The position numbers and the translations under genes were made by a program. Positions 44,876 through 59,446 of a stretch of DNA of 64,000 nucleotides are shown here, piece by piece. Each line of letters starts with the position of its first letter. The first letter of the stretch is position 1. Under the pieces are notes generated by a model that worked only from the letters and a program-made list of their open reading frames with translations, had not been told where the DNA came from and searched no databases. Origin of the DNA: Nocardioides marinisabuli (GTDB lineage: Bacteria > Actinomycetota > Actinomycetes > Propionibacteriales > Nocardioidaceae); contig NZ_CP059163.1 in the NCBI RefSeq assembly GCF_013466785.1, positions 2,356,001 to 2,420,000 of the forward strand, given 5' to 3'.

Positions 44876-45963
44876 ACATGCGTCGTCGTGTGGCCGGGCT
44901 GGCCGGCGCCCTCGCGGGCGTCGCGGTGGCCGGCACCGCCGCGGAGGTCGTCCGCCGCCGCCGCGTCATCGCCCGCCGGGGCGCGGGCGACCGAGCCCCC
45001 CTGGGCACGCTGCGCTCCGTGGCGCGCACCGTGGTGGCCGACGACGGGCTGCCGCTGCACGTCGAGGTCGACGAGCCCGACGCCCACGACCCCGCCGACC
45101 CGACCGGCCCCGACCACCAGCCGCTCACGGTGGTCTTCGTGCACGGCTACGCCCTCAACCTCGACTGCTGGCACTTCCAGCGCGCCGGCTACCGAGGCCT
45201 GGTGCGCACCGTCTTCTACGACCAGCGCTCCCACGGCCGCTCCGGGCGCTCCTCGCTCGAGCACGCCACCATCGACCAGCTCGGCCACGACCTGGCCCGG
45301 GTGCTCGAGGCCGAGGCACCCGAGGGGCCCGTGGTCCTGGTGGGCCACTCGATGGGCGGGATGACGATCATCGCGCTGGCCGAGCAGCACCCCGAGCTCT
45401 TCGGCGACCGGGTGGTCGGCGTGGGGCTGGTCTCCACGACCGCCGGCGGTCTCGACGTGGGCCGCCTGCTGCTGCCGGTCGTGCCGGCCAAGCTCGCCGG
45501 GCCGTTCCTGGGCCGCGCGGTCGGCCGCGCGATGGTGCCGCTGGCGCGCGGGCACCGGCTCATCGACCTGGCCCGCCGCCTCGGTGGCTCGGTGGCGATC
45601 GTGGCCACCGACCTGTTCTCCTTCGGCGGCGACGTGCCCGAGTCCTACGTGCGCTTCGTCGACCAGATGCTGGCCCGCACCCCCTTCGAGGTCGTCGCCG
45701 AGTTCTTCCCCAGCTTCGAGTCGCTCGACAAGTTCCACGTCGTGGAGGTGCTGAGCCGGGTGCCCGTCTCGATCATCTGCGGCACCTCCGACCGGGTCAC
45801 CTCGATCGGCCACAGCCGCAAGCTGCACGCCCACATCGACGGTTCGCGCCTGGTCGAGGTCGAGGGCGCCGGGCACATGGTCGTCATGGAGAGCCACGAC
45901 CAGGTCAACGCCGAGCTCGACCAGCTCCTCGCGGCCGCCAGCGAGCGGGCGGAGCAGCGGTGA
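44872..45963 (+). CDS. Alpha/beta-hydrolase with N-terminal hydrophobic segment
   Basis: A 363-residue hydrolase. A short basic start (NMRRRV) and hydrophobic stretch (AGLAGALAGVAVAGTAAEVV) suggest membrane association. The catalytic domain has the oxyanion strand VVFVHGYALNLDCWHFQ, VFYDQRSHGRSGRS, the nucleophile elbow VVLVGHSMGGMTI (Ser about 162), a helical cap, ICGTSDRVTSIG (acid) and the catalytic His in VEGAGHMVVMESH. It is coupled to alr (GTGA) and to the next gene (GTGA), as in other actinobacteria where a hydrolase sits between alr and tsaE. The substrate is unknown. Confidence 0.85.
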   Translation: MNMRRRVAGLAGALAGVAVAGTAAEVVRRRRVIARRGAGDRAPLGTLRSVARTVVADDGLPLHVEVDEPDAHDPADPTGPDHQPLTVVFVHGYALNLDCWHFQRAGYRGLVRTVFYDQRSHGRSGRSSLEHATIDQLGHDLARVLEAEAPEGPVVLVGHSMGGMTIIALAEQHPELFGDRVVGVGLVSTTAGGLDVGRLLLPVVPAKLAGPFLGRAVGRAMVPLARGHRLIDLARRLGGSVAIVATDLFSFGGDVPESYVRFVDQMLARTPFEVVAEFFPSFESLDKFHVVEVLSRVPVSIICGTSDRVTSIGHSRKLHAHIDGSRLVEVEGAGHMVVMESHDQVNAELDQLLAAASERAEQR

Positions 45964-46940
45964 GCACGGCGCGCGAGGAGTCCCGCCCGCGTCCCGACGT
46001 CGTCGTACGACGCGTGGGGCCGGAGGCCGCCGAGCACGTGATGCACGTGGTGCACGAGGCGTTCTCGGCGCGCCCGCCGCTCGACCCGCCTCCGGGGGCG
46101 CTGAAGGAGACGGTGCACACCATCCGCGGCAAGCTCGCCGACGGCGGCGGGCTGCTGGCCGTCATCGACGACCAGCCCGTGGGCACCCTGATCCTCGACC
46201 CGATCGGGTCCTCCACCTACATCCGTCGCTTCGGCGTGGTGCCCGGGATGCAGGGCATGGGCATCGCCGGCCGGCTCATCGACGCCGCCGTCGACGCGGT
46301 CGCCGACTCCGGTCGGGGCACCGACGACCTGATCGTGCAGGCGCGCGAGGAGCTGCCGGCCACGGTGCGCTTCTGGGACCGCCAGGGCTTCCGCGAGATC
46401 CGCCGCTACTCGCCGCTGGTCGAGATGCGCCGCCCGCTGCGCACCGCCGTCTTCCAGGCCCCGACCGCCGACGCGATGCGCGGCATCGGCCGCTCGCTGG
46501 CCGGCCAGCTCAGCCACGGCGACCTGGTCGTGCTGACCGGCGACCTGGGTGCCGGCAAGACCACCTTCACCCAGGGTCTCGGCGCCGGGCTCGGGGTGCG
46601 CGGCAACGTGACCTCGCCGACGTTCGTCATCGCCCGGGTGCACCCCTCGACGGTCGGCGGCCCCGAGCTGGTCCACGTCGACGCCTACCGCCTCGACGGG
46701 CTCGAGGAGCTCGACGACCTCGACCTCGACACCTCCCTCGACGAGGCCGTCACGGTGGTGGAGTGGGGCGAGGACCTCGCCGAGGGGCTCTCGGAGTCGC
46801 GCCTGGAGATCCGCATCGTGCGCGCCATCGGCGACCCCGACGACGACCGGGACCCGGTCTCGATGTTCGACCCGCGCCGGGTCGAGGTGACGCCCGTCGG
46901 CCCGCGCTGGCACGCCCTGTCCTTCCGCGCGCTGGGCTGA
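45960..46940 (+). CDS. tsaE: GNAT acetyltransferase fused to TsaE
   Basis: A 326-residue two-domain protein. Residues 1-160 form a GNAT fold (VVRRVGPEAAEHVMHVV, the acetyl-CoA site IRRFGVVPGMQGMGIAGRLID and FWDRQGFREIRRYSP). Residues 165-326 are TsaE, the ATPase of tRNA t6A37 synthesis: P-loop LTGDLGAGKTTFTQGLG (about 195-211), NVTSPTFVIARV, VHVDAYRLDGLEELDDLDLD and VTVVEWGEDLAE. TsaE works with TsaB and TsaD, whose genes usually follow but are not in this window. The GNAT part is not RimI by context; its target is unknown. The start GTG overlaps the upstream stop. Confidence 0.9.
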   Translation: MSTAREESRPRPDVVVRRVGPEAAEHVMHVVHEAFSARPPLDPPPGALKETVHTIRGKLADGGGLLAVIDDQPVGTLILDPIGSSTYIRRFGVVPGMQGMGIAGRLIDAAVDAVADSGRGTDDLIVQAREELPATVRFWDRQGFREIRRYSPLVEMRRPLRTAVFQAPTADAMRGIGRSLAGQLSHGDLVVLTGDLGAGKTTFTQGLGAGLGVRGNVTSPTFVIARVHPSTVGGPELVHVDAYRLDGLEELDDLDLDTSLDEAVTVVEWGEDLAEGLSESRLEIRIVRAIGDPDDDRDPVSMFDPRRVEVTPVGPRWHALSFRALG

Positions 46941-46950
46941 GGCGAGCGCG

Positions 46951-47493
46951 GTGGCCGGCGTCGAGGTCCTCGACGGCGGGCGCCCGCCCCGGGGCCCGCG
47001 CGCCGTACGCCGCCTGAGGCTCCTGGCCGCGCTCGTGGCCCTGCTGGTCGTCGCGGGCGCCGTGCTGGCGGTCCTCGACGCCCGGTGGCGCGACGACGAG
47101 CGCGACCGGTTGGCGGGCTGCGAGGAGCGGGCGCTGGCCGCGGCCCGGCGCACCGACACCGTGCTCGCCGCGATGGTGGCCTACCTGCGCCCGGCGTTCG
47201 CGGCCGTCCCCGAGGGCAGCAGCCGCGACAGCTTCTACGCGATCGTGGCCGCCGAGGCCGAGGAGGTCCGCCCGGTGCTGCGACGGGCGCTGGAGGTCTG
47301 CCGCGGCGTCGAGGTGCGGTCCTGGCACCGCGACCTGGGCGAGCAGCAGCGGGCGTACGTCGCCTACCTCGCCGCTCGCGAGCAGCTGGTGGCCGAGGTG
47401 GCCGCCGATGGGCGGGTGCTCTACACCGCCGACCAGGCCCGCTCCGACGAGCTGGCCGCGCTGCGCGAGGAGGCGTTCGGCGCCCGCCGCTGA
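46951..47493 (+). CDS. Small single-pass membrane protein
   Basis: A 180-residue protein with a basic N-terminus (GPRAVRRLRLL) and one transmembrane helix (LLAALVALLVVAGAVLAVLDA, about 26-46). The exported part is helical (ALAAARRTDTVLAAMVAYL, EEVRPVLRRALEVCRGVEV, RAYVAYLAAREQLVAEV) with two Cys (GCEERA and EVCRGV). No family is recognised. It lies 10 nt after tsaE, where tsaB would be expected in other actinobacteria, and is followed by a hairpin at 47499-47515. Confidence 0.6.
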   Translation: MAGVEVLDGGRPPRGPRAVRRLRLLAALVALLVVAGAVLAVLDARWRDDERDRLAGCEERALAAARRTDTVLAAMVAYLRPAFAAVPEGSSRDSFYAIVAAEAEEVRPVLRRALEVCRGVEVRSWHRDLGEQQRAYVAYLAAREQLVAEVAADGRVLYTADQARSDELAALREEAFGARR

Positions 47494-47498
47494 GGACA

Positions 47499-47515
47499 AC
47501 CGGCTTTCGGCCGGT
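47499..47515 (+). terminator. Short hairpin between the tsaE operon and mfd
   Basis: ACCGGC (47499-47504) pairs with GCCGGT (47510-47515) around a TTTCG loop, 6 nt after the upstream stop. The stem is short, so termination may be partial. Confidence 0.35.
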
Positions 47516-47530
47516 GTCGGTGGCCGGTCG

Positions 47531-47536
47531 TAGACT
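47531..47536 (+). promoter_or_regulatory. Putative -10 hexamer TAGACT for mfd
   Basis: TAGACT fits TANNNT and lies about 105 nt before the mfd GTG. The intervening leader contains CCCCCG...CGGGGG pairing around 47565-47580. Confidence 0.4.
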
Positions 47537-47640
47537 CGAGCGCGCTGCACCGCACCCCCGTCTCGCGCCCGAGCGGGGGCGTTGCCCGTGCGGCGCCCTC
47601 TGTGCTTGACGCACCAGCGACCACCCAGGAGCCAGCGCAC

Positions 47641-51283
<3,643 letters not shown>

Positions 51284-51364
51284 GCGGCTGGTTCAATGTG
51301 ACCAGTCGAGTGTGACCCGGCCCTCACTTCTCATCCCACGCTGCCGTCATCCCAAGGAGCTCCC

Positions 51365-52051
51365 GTGCGTCTGTCCCGTCCCCTCGCCGGTCTCGCCGCT
51401 GCGGCCCTGCTGGGCACCGGTGTGCTCTCCGGCTGCGGTGTCTCCGACATCCAGGCGGCGCCCGGCGTGGCCGCCGAGATCGACGACCGGCAGATCAGCG
51501 TCGCGGAGGTCGACGACCTCTCGGTGGCGACCTGCGAGGTGCTGCGCAGCAACCCCGAGCTCCTGGGCCAGGGCTACACCGGCTCGACGGTGCGCGACAC
51601 GGTGCTGGCCCAGCTGGCCCAGCGCGAGATCGCCGACCTGATCGCGGCCGAGAACGACATCGACGGCGACGTGATCTACGGCAGCGCCGCCCAGCAGGCC
51701 CGGCTCGGGCTCGCCCAGGCCGACTCCGAGGCCCTCGAGGAGGTGCTGCCGGTCTTCGCCTCCAGCGGCTACCTGCGCGCGGTGGTCGCCGAGGTCGTCG
51801 ACCCGGCGCTCGACGGCGACGCCGACGACGCGACCCGCACGGCGGCGTACCAGACCTACCTGTCGGCCTGGCAGGCCGCGCACGACATCTCGACCAACCC
51901 GCTCTTCACCGAGGTCGACTTCACCGCGCCCGAGGAGCGCCGCAACGAGCTCTCGGTCGCGGTCAGTGACGAGGCCGTCGAGCTGCTGACGCTCGACCCG
52001 GCGGCGGTGCGGCTCGAGGAGCGGCTGCCGGCCTCGCAGCGCTGCACCTGA
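51365..52051 (+). CDS. SurA/PpiC-N-like lipoprotein
   Basis: A 228-residue predicted lipoprotein. The signal peptide MRLSRPLAGLAAAALLGTGVLSGC ends in the lipobox L-S-G-C with Cys24 as lipidation site. The mature part begins VAAEIDDRQISVAEVDDL, the pattern of the SurA N-terminal chaperone domain, and continues helical; no parvulin domain is present. Such lipoproteins lie between mfd and mazG in other actinobacteria. The GTG start has AAGGAG at good distance. A role in envelope protein folding is inferred only. Confidence 0.72.
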   Translation: MRLSRPLAGLAAAALLGTGVLSGCGVSDIQAAPGVAAEIDDRQISVAEVDDLSVATCEVLRSNPELLGQGYTGSTVRDTVLAQLAQREIADLIAAENDIDGDVIYGSAAQQARLGLAQADSEALEEVLPVFASSGYLRAVVAEVVDPALDGDADDATRTAAYQTYLSAWQAAHDISTNPLFTEVDFTAPEERRNELSVAVSDEAVELLTLDPAAVRLEERLPASQRCT

Positions 52052-52065
52052 GCGGGGCCCGCCCC

Positions 52066-52692
52066 GTGGACGCCGCCGACGAGCCGCTGCTCGAGCTTCG
52101 CGCGGTGATGGCGCGACTGCGCGCCGAGTGCCCGTGGAAGGCCGAGCAGACCCACCGCTCGCTGGTGCGCTACCTGCTCGAGGAGACCCACGAGACCGTC
52201 GAGGCGGTCGACCGCCTCGAGGCGGGGGAGCCCGGCGCGCTCGAGCACCTGCGCGAGGAGCTCGGCGACCTGCTGCTGCAGGTCTACTTCCACGCGGCCG
52301 TCGCCGCGGAGGCGGGCGGCTTCGACATCGACGACGTCGCCCGCGGCATCACCGACAAGATGCTGCGCCGCAACCCGCACGTCTTCGGCGACGAGGCCGG
52401 CGAGCCGGGGGGACCCCGCGACGCCGCCGCCGTCAACGAGCGCTGGCAGCAGATCAAGGCCGCCGAGAAGTCCGGGCGCACCACCGTCGACGAGGGCGTG
52501 CCCGCCGGTCTCCCGGCGCTGCTCTACGCCGACAAGGTGCTCGACCGGCTCCACCGCGCCGGGCGCGACGTCGACCTCCGGCACGGCTCCGAGGACCTCG
52601 GCGAGCGGCTCCTGGCCCTGGTCGACGAGGCCCGCGCCGACGGCGTCGACCCCGAGCAGGCCCTGCGCGACGCCGTACGCCGCCGCACCTGA
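52066..52692 (+). CDS. mazG: Nucleoside triphosphate pyrophosphohydrolase MazG
   Basis: A 208-residue protein. The MazG fold is shown by LRAECPWKAEQTHRSLVRYLLEETHE, the E-E-x-x-E metal site in LLEETHETVEA and the E-x-x-D in EELGDLLLQVYFHA, then RRNPHVFGDE and the helix NERWQQIKAAEK. It hydrolyses NTPs to NMP and PPi, cleansing the pool of aberrant nucleotides. Only one MazG domain is clearly recognisable; E. coli MazG (263 residues) has two. The gene lies 14 nt after the lipoprotein gene and ends at the 22-bp repeat element. Confidence 0.93.
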   Translation: MDAADEPLLELRAVMARLRAECPWKAEQTHRSLVRYLLEETHETVEAVDRLEAGEPGALEHLREELGDLLLQVYFHAAVAAEAGGFDIDDVARGITDKMLRRNPHVFGDEAGEPGGPRDAAAVNERWQQIKAAEKSGRTTVDEGVPAGLPALLYADKVLDRLHRAGRDVDLRHGSEDLGERLLALVDEARADGVDPEQALRDAVRRRT

Positions 52693-52701
52693 CGCGAGCC
52701 G

Positions 52702-52798
52702 GCGCCAGTTCCCCGCCGAGTCGGCGCCAGTTCCGGAACTGGCGCCGACTCGCGAGGGAAGTAGCGCCGACTCGCGAGGGAAGTAGCGCCGGGTCGGG

Positions 52799-52800
<2 letters not shown>
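52702..52800. repeat. 22-bp-unit palindromic element, copy 2, in a convergent junction
   Basis: Units of 22 nt begin at 52702, 52724, 52746 and 52768; the last two are identical. The centre is a perfect 34-nt palindrome (52718-52751) with no loop. The final partial unit ends GCGCCGGGTCGGGTC and runs into the minus-strand stop codon at 52799-52801. Design and unit length match copy 1 at 21769-21919. It can also act as a bidirectional terminator for mazG and the amidase gene. Confidence 0.8.
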
Positions 52801-55716
<2,916 letters not shown>

Positions 55717-55731
55717 GCGACCCTGGGACAC

Positions 55732-56310
55732 ATGCCCGAGAACCGACGCACCCCGTCGCGGGGCAGCGGCCCGCGCGGGCGCACCGGCCCCGGCCGGGGC
55801 GGTGCCCCGCGCCCGGCCGCGCGCCCCGCGGCCGGGTCGACCCCGCGCCCGGGCACCTCGCGTCGCCGCCGGCCCCGCCTGACCGGCCGGGCGGCGGTGC
55901 TGGTGCTGGTGGTGGCCGTGCTGGCCGTCTCCTACGCCAGCTCGGCGCGCGCCTACCTCCAGCAGCGCGGTGAGCTCGACGCGCTGCGCGCCGACATCGC
56001 CGAGAAGGAGGCGAGCATCTCCGACCTCGAGCGCGAGATGCGGCGCTGGGAGGACCCGGCGTACGTCACCCAGGAGGCCCGCGAGCTCGGCTACGTGATG
56101 CCCGGCGAGACGTCGTACGTCGTGCTCGACGAGGACGGCGAGCCGCTCGAGCCGGCCGCCGAGCTCGCCGACCCCGACGAGGTCGGCCCCGAGGTCGAGC
56201 CGGCCTTCTGGGAGGACGCCTGGGCCTCGGTGCTGCTGGCCGGCAACCCGCCGCGCAACCCCGGCACCCCGCCCCTGACCGAGATCGACGGCTCCGAGGA
56301 GCAGCAGTGA
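55732..56310 (+). CDS. divIC: Septum formation initiator family protein (FtsB/DivIC)
   Basis: A 192-residue single-pass protein of the divisome. A long Arg/Pro/Gly-rich cytoplasmic tail (1-50) is followed by a transmembrane helix (AAVLVLVVAVLAVSYASSA, about 54-72) and a coiled coil (YLQQRGELDALRADIAEKEASISDLEREMRRWED, about 75-108). The conserved PAYVTQEARELGYVMPGE motif and an acidic C-terminus follow. FtsB/DivIC joins FtsL and FtsQ to activate septal wall synthesis. The next gene overlaps by GTGA. The eno-divIC-DUF501-ppx order is typical of actinobacteria. Confidence 0.9.
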   Translation: MPENRRTPSRGSGPRGRTGPGRGGAPRPAARPAAGSTPRPGTSRRRRPRLTGRAAVLVLVVAVLAVSYASSARAYLQQRGELDALRADIAEKEASISDLEREMRRWEDPAYVTQEARELGYVMPGETSYVVLDEDGEPLEPAAELADPDEVGPEVEPAFWEDAWASVLLAGNPPRNPGTPPLTEIDGSEEQQ

Positions 56311-56822
56311 GCGCCCCCGACCTGCCCGGCATCAGCGAGGCCGACCAGGCGGTCGTCGACGCCCAGCTGGGCCGCTCGGCCAGCGGGATCGCCGAGGTCG
56401 GGCACCGCTGCCCCTGCGGCAACCCCGACGTGGTGACGACGGTGCCGCGCCTGCCCAGCGGCACGCCGTTCCCGACGACGTACTACCTGACCTGCCCGCG
56501 CGCCGCGTCGCGCATCGGCACCCTCGAGGGCTCCGGGCTGATGAAGGAGATGGAGGCGCGCCTCGCCGACGACGAGGAGCTCGCCGCGGCGTACGCCGCC
56601 GCCCACGAGCGCTACCTCGCCGCGCGCGACGAGATCGGCCGGGCCGCCGGGCTCGACGTGCCCGAGATCGAGGGGATCTCGGCGGGCGGGATGCCCGACC
56701 GCGTCAAGTGCCTGCACGTGCTGGCCGGCCAGTCCCTGGCCCAGGGCCGCGGCGTCAACCCGCTCGGCGACGAGGTCCTCGACGCCCTCGGTCCCTGGTG
56801 GGAGCCGGGCCCGTGCGCGTAG
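56307..56822 (+). CDS. DUF501 domain-containing protein
   Basis: A 171-residue cytosolic protein. DUF501 signatures include VDAQLGRSASGIAEVGHRCPCGNPDVVTTVPRLPSGTPFPTTYYLTCPRA (quoted only in part as family pattern: CPCG-P...T.PRL.-GTPFPT-YYL-CP), the GTLEGSG turn, and DRVKCLHVLAGQSLAQG, which continues to NPLGDEVL. The paired cysteines (CPCG, LTCP, VKCLH) suggest a possible metal site. Function unknown. It is linked to divIC and ppx by overlapping ends. Confidence 0.88.
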   Translation: MSAPDLPGISEADQAVVDAQLGRSASGIAEVGHRCPCGNPDVVTTVPRLPSGTPFPTTYYLTCPRAASRIGTLEGSGLMKEMEARLADDEELAAAYAAAHERYLAARDEIGRAAGLDVPEIEGISAGGMPDRVKCLHVLAGQSLAQGRGVNPLGDEVLDALGPWWEPGPCA

Positions 56823-57757
56823 CCGCCATCGACTGCGGCACCAACTCGATCAAGCTGCTCGTCGCCGACGTCGACGTCGGCGCCGGCACCACCACCGACG
56901 TGGTGCGCGAGTCGCGGATGGTGCGTCTCGGCGAGGGCGTCGACCGCACCGGCCGGCTCTTCGAGGCCGCGCTCGAGCGGACCTTCGCCGCCGTCGAGGA
57001 GTACGCCGCGCTGGTGCGCGAGCACGGCGTCGACCCCGCCCACACCCGGTTCTGCGCCACCTCGGCGACCCGCGACGCCGACAACGCCGAGGAGTTCGGC
57101 GACGGCGTCGAGCAGCGCCTGGGGGTGCGCCCCGAGGTGCTCAGCGGCGGCGAGGAGGCCCGGCTGGCGTGGGCCGGCTCGGTGCGGGTGCTGCGCGAGA
57201 CGCCGCAGGCGCCGGTGCTGGTCGTCGACGTCGGCGGTGGCTCCACCGAGCTGGTGCTCGGTCACGCGGGGGCCGAGCAGGACCGCCCCGACCAGGCGCA
57301 CTCGATGGACATCGGCTCGGTGCGCCTCACCGAGCGCCACCTGCACTCCGACCCGCCCACCGCCGCCGAGGTGGCCGCCTGCGTCGCCGACGTCGACGCG
57401 GTCCTCGACCAGAGCCCCGTGGCCGTCAGCGACGCGCTGAGCGTCGTGGGCGTCGCCGGCACGATCACCACCCTGGCCGCCGGGGTGCTCGACCTCGACG
57501 CCTACGACCGCGACCGCATCGACCAGAGCGTGCTCGACGTCGCGGCCGTGCACCGCGAGTGCGACCGCCTGGTCGGGCTCAGCGTCGAGCAGCGCCGGGC
57601 CCTGCCGTGGATGCACCCGCGGCGCGCCGACGTCATCGCGGCCGGCGGCCTCATCGTCTCGCGGGTGCTGGCCCGCAGCCGGGCCACCGAGCTGGTGGTC
57701 AGCGAGAGCGACATCCTCGACGGCATCGCCTGGGACCTCGCCCTGACCTCTGCCTAG
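56813..57757 (+). CDS. ppx: Ppx/GppA exopolyphosphatase family protein
   Basis: A 314-residue member of the ASKHA-fold Ppx/GppA family, releasing phosphate from polyphosphate or pppGpp. Motifs: VAAIDCGTNSIKLLVAD (phosphate 1 loop, residues 3-19), ARLAWAGSV (catalytic Glu region EEARL), VLVVDVGGGSTELVLG (phosphate 2) and DIGSVRLTERHL; C-terminal WMHPRRADVIAAGGLI with VVSESDILDGIAW. The short length fits the actinobacterial single-domain form (Ppx1 type). The GTG at 56813 overlaps DUF501 by 10 nt. Confidence 0.92.
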   Translation: MRVAAIDCGTNSIKLLVADVDVGAGTTTDVVRESRMVRLGEGVDRTGRLFEAALERTFAAVEEYAALVREHGVDPAHTRFCATSATRDADNAEEFGDGVEQRLGVRPEVLSGGEEARLAWAGSVRVLRETPQAPVLVVDVGGGSTELVLGHAGAEQDRPDQAHSMDIGSVRLTERHLHSDPPTAAEVAACVADVDAVLDQSPVAVSDALSVVGVAGTITTLAAGVLDLDAYDRDRIDQSVLDVAAVHRECDRLVGLSVEQRRALPWMHPRRADVIAAGGLIVSRVLARSRATELVVSESDILDGIAWDLALTSA

Positions 57758-57821
57758 GGGTGGATTGAGGCGGGCCGCGGCGGGGTAGGCGGACCGGGTC
57801 ACCGACGAGAGGACCAGACCC

Positions 57822-58055
57822 ATGAGCAAGACCTCGATGCTGATCGCCGCCGGCGCCGGCTACGTGCTGGGCGCCCGCGCAGGCCGGGAGCGCTACGACC
57901 AGATCGTGGCCCAGGCCGCCCGCGTCCGCCGCGACCCGCGGGTGCAGGACGCCGCCCACCGCGCCACCGAGACGGTGAAGGAGAAGGCCAGCGAGGTCGC
58001 CTCCGACGCCGTCGACGCCGCCAGGCGCCAGAACTCGGTGCCGCCGACCCCCTGA
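57822..58055 (+). CDS. Small YtxH-like protein
   Basis: A 77-residue protein: a short hydrophobic N-terminal segment (MLIAAGAGYVLGARAGRERYDQI) followed by a basic, amphipathic helix (AAHRATETVKEKASEVASDAVDAARRQ). The G-Y-x-L-G-A-R-A-G-R-E-R-Y motif is common in small actinobacterial proteins of the YtxH type. It may associate with the membrane; function unknown. GAGAGGACC precedes the ATG. Confidence 0.7.
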   Translation: MSKTSMLIAAGAGYVLGARAGRERYDQIVAQAARVRRDPRVQDAAHRATETVKEKASEVASDAVDAARRQNSVPPTP

Positions 58056-58068
58056 GGCCTGCTGCGCC

Positions 58069-58131
58069 ACGACGTACGACGACGACCGCCCGCTCCGGAA
58101 GGCTCCGGGGCGGGCGGCGTCGTACGTGGTG
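58069..58131. terminator. Long bidirectional terminator hairpin
   Basis: The segment around CACGACGTACGACGACGACC (left) pairs with GGCGGCGTCGTACGTGGTG (right), with CCGCCCGCTCCGG opposite CCGGGGCGGGCGG inside. There are a few mismatches or a small bulge. It lies between two convergent genes. Confidence 0.65.
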
Positions 58132-58136
58132 GGGGG

Positions 58137-59318
58137 TCAGGGCGTGAAGACGACCTTGATCATCTCGTCCTGCTTGTCCCGGAACTTCGCGTAGGCCTCG
58201 GGCGCCTGCGCCAGCGGGAGCCGGTGGGTCACGAACTGCTCGGTGCCCAGCGGGTCGGCGTCGTCGAGCAGCAGCGGCATGATGTCGTCGGTCCAGCGCC
58301 GCACGTTGGCCTGGCCCATGCGCAGCTGCAGCTGCTTGTCGAACATCTGCATCAGCGGCATCGGGTCGGCCGCGCCGCCGTACACGCCGAGCAGCGACAC
58401 GGTGCCGCCCCGTCGTACGGCGTCCAGCGAGGCGTGCAGCGCGGCCAGTCGGTCGAAGCCGGCCTTGAGCATCAGCGGCTTCGCCACGGCGTCGGGCAGC
58501 AGGCCCACGGCCTTGATGGCCTTCTCGGCCACGGGGTTGCCGTGCGCCTCCATGCCGACGGCGTCGATCACGGCGTCGGCGCCGCGCCCGCCGGTGCGGC
58601 TGCGGACCTCCTCGGCGACGTCGTCGACGGCGTCGAGGTCGATCGTCTCGGCGCCCCGGGCCGCCACCCGGGCGAGGCGCTCGGGCACCCGGTCGACCAC
58701 GATGGTGCGGATGCCGCGGTGCATCGCGATCCGCGCCGCCATGTCACCGATCGGCCCGGCGCCCATCACCAGCAGGGTGCCGTCGGCGGAACAGTCGGCG
58801 TACTCGACGCCCTGCCAGGCGGTGGGCAGCACGTCGGAGAGGAAGACGAACCGGTCGTCCGAGGGGCCCTCCGGCACCTTGACCGGCAGGAAGTCGGCGA
58901 ACGGGACCCGCAGCAGCTCGGCCTGCCCGCCCGGCACGGCACCGTAGAGGCTGCTGTAGCCGAAGAGGCTGGCGCCGGTGCCGTGCTCGCGGTTCTGGGT
59001 CGTCTCGCACTGGCTGTGCAGGCCGCGCGAGCAGGTCCAGCAGCTGCCGCAGCTGATGTTGAAGGGCACCACCACGCGGTCGCCGACCGCGAGGTCCCGC
59101 ACGTCGGGCCCGACCTCGCGCACGATCCCCATCGGCTCGTGGCCCACGACGTCGCCGGGGGTCATGAAGGGTGCCAGCGGCTCGTAGAGGTGCAGGTCGG
59201 AGCCGCACAGGCCGGTGGTGGTCACCTCGACGACCGCGTCGGTCGGGTCCTGGATGCGGGGGTCGGGCACCTCCTCGACCGACATCGTGCGCGGGCCCTG
59301 CCAGGTGACTGCCTTCAT
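58137..59318 (-). CDS. Zinc-dependent alcohol dehydrogenase (formaldehyde-dehydrogenase-like)
   Basis: A 393-residue medium-chain dehydrogenase. The catalytic zinc ligands are Cys in TTGLCGSDLHLY (about 38) and His-Glu in VVGHEPMGIV (about 60). The structural zinc lobe is CGSCWTCSRGLHSQC (about 90-104). The NAD fold is LLVMGAGPIGDMAARIA with the Asp in IVVDRVPERL. The insert GASLFGYSSLYGAVPGGQAELLRVPFAD and the overall length resemble the glutathione-independent formaldehyde dehydrogenase subgroup; the real substrate is not known. It is monocistronic and divergent from the FAD/Rieske gene. Confidence 0.9.
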   Translation of the reverse strand: MKAVTWQGPRTMSVEEVPDPRIQDPTDAVVEVTTTGLCGSDLHLYEPLAPFMTPGDVVGHEPMGIVREVGPDVRDLAVGDRVVVPFNISCGSCWTCSRGLHSQCETTQNREHGTGASLFGYSSLYGAVPGGQAELLRVPFADFLPVKVPEGPSDDRFVFLSDVLPTAWQGVEYADCSADGTLLVMGAGPIGDMAARIAMHRGIRTIVVDRVPERLARVAARGAETIDLDAVDDVAEEVRSRTGGRGADAVIDAVGMEAHGNPVAEKAIKAVGLLPDAVAKPLMLKAGFDRLAALHASLDAVRRGGTVSLLGVYGGAADPMPLMQMFDKQLQLRMGQANVRRWTDDIMPLLLDDADPLGTEQFVTHRLPLAQAPEAYAKFRDKQDEMIKVVFTP

Positions 59319-59446
59319 CTGCTGTCCTCCGTGTGGTGCGTCGGTCCCCCGAGGGGCGTCCCTCCACCGTGCGTGCGCCGGCCCACGGGCCAGGACATCC
59401 CTGCGGGTGATTCGCGCGCCCGGCCGGCTGGCGCAGGCTGCCGGGC

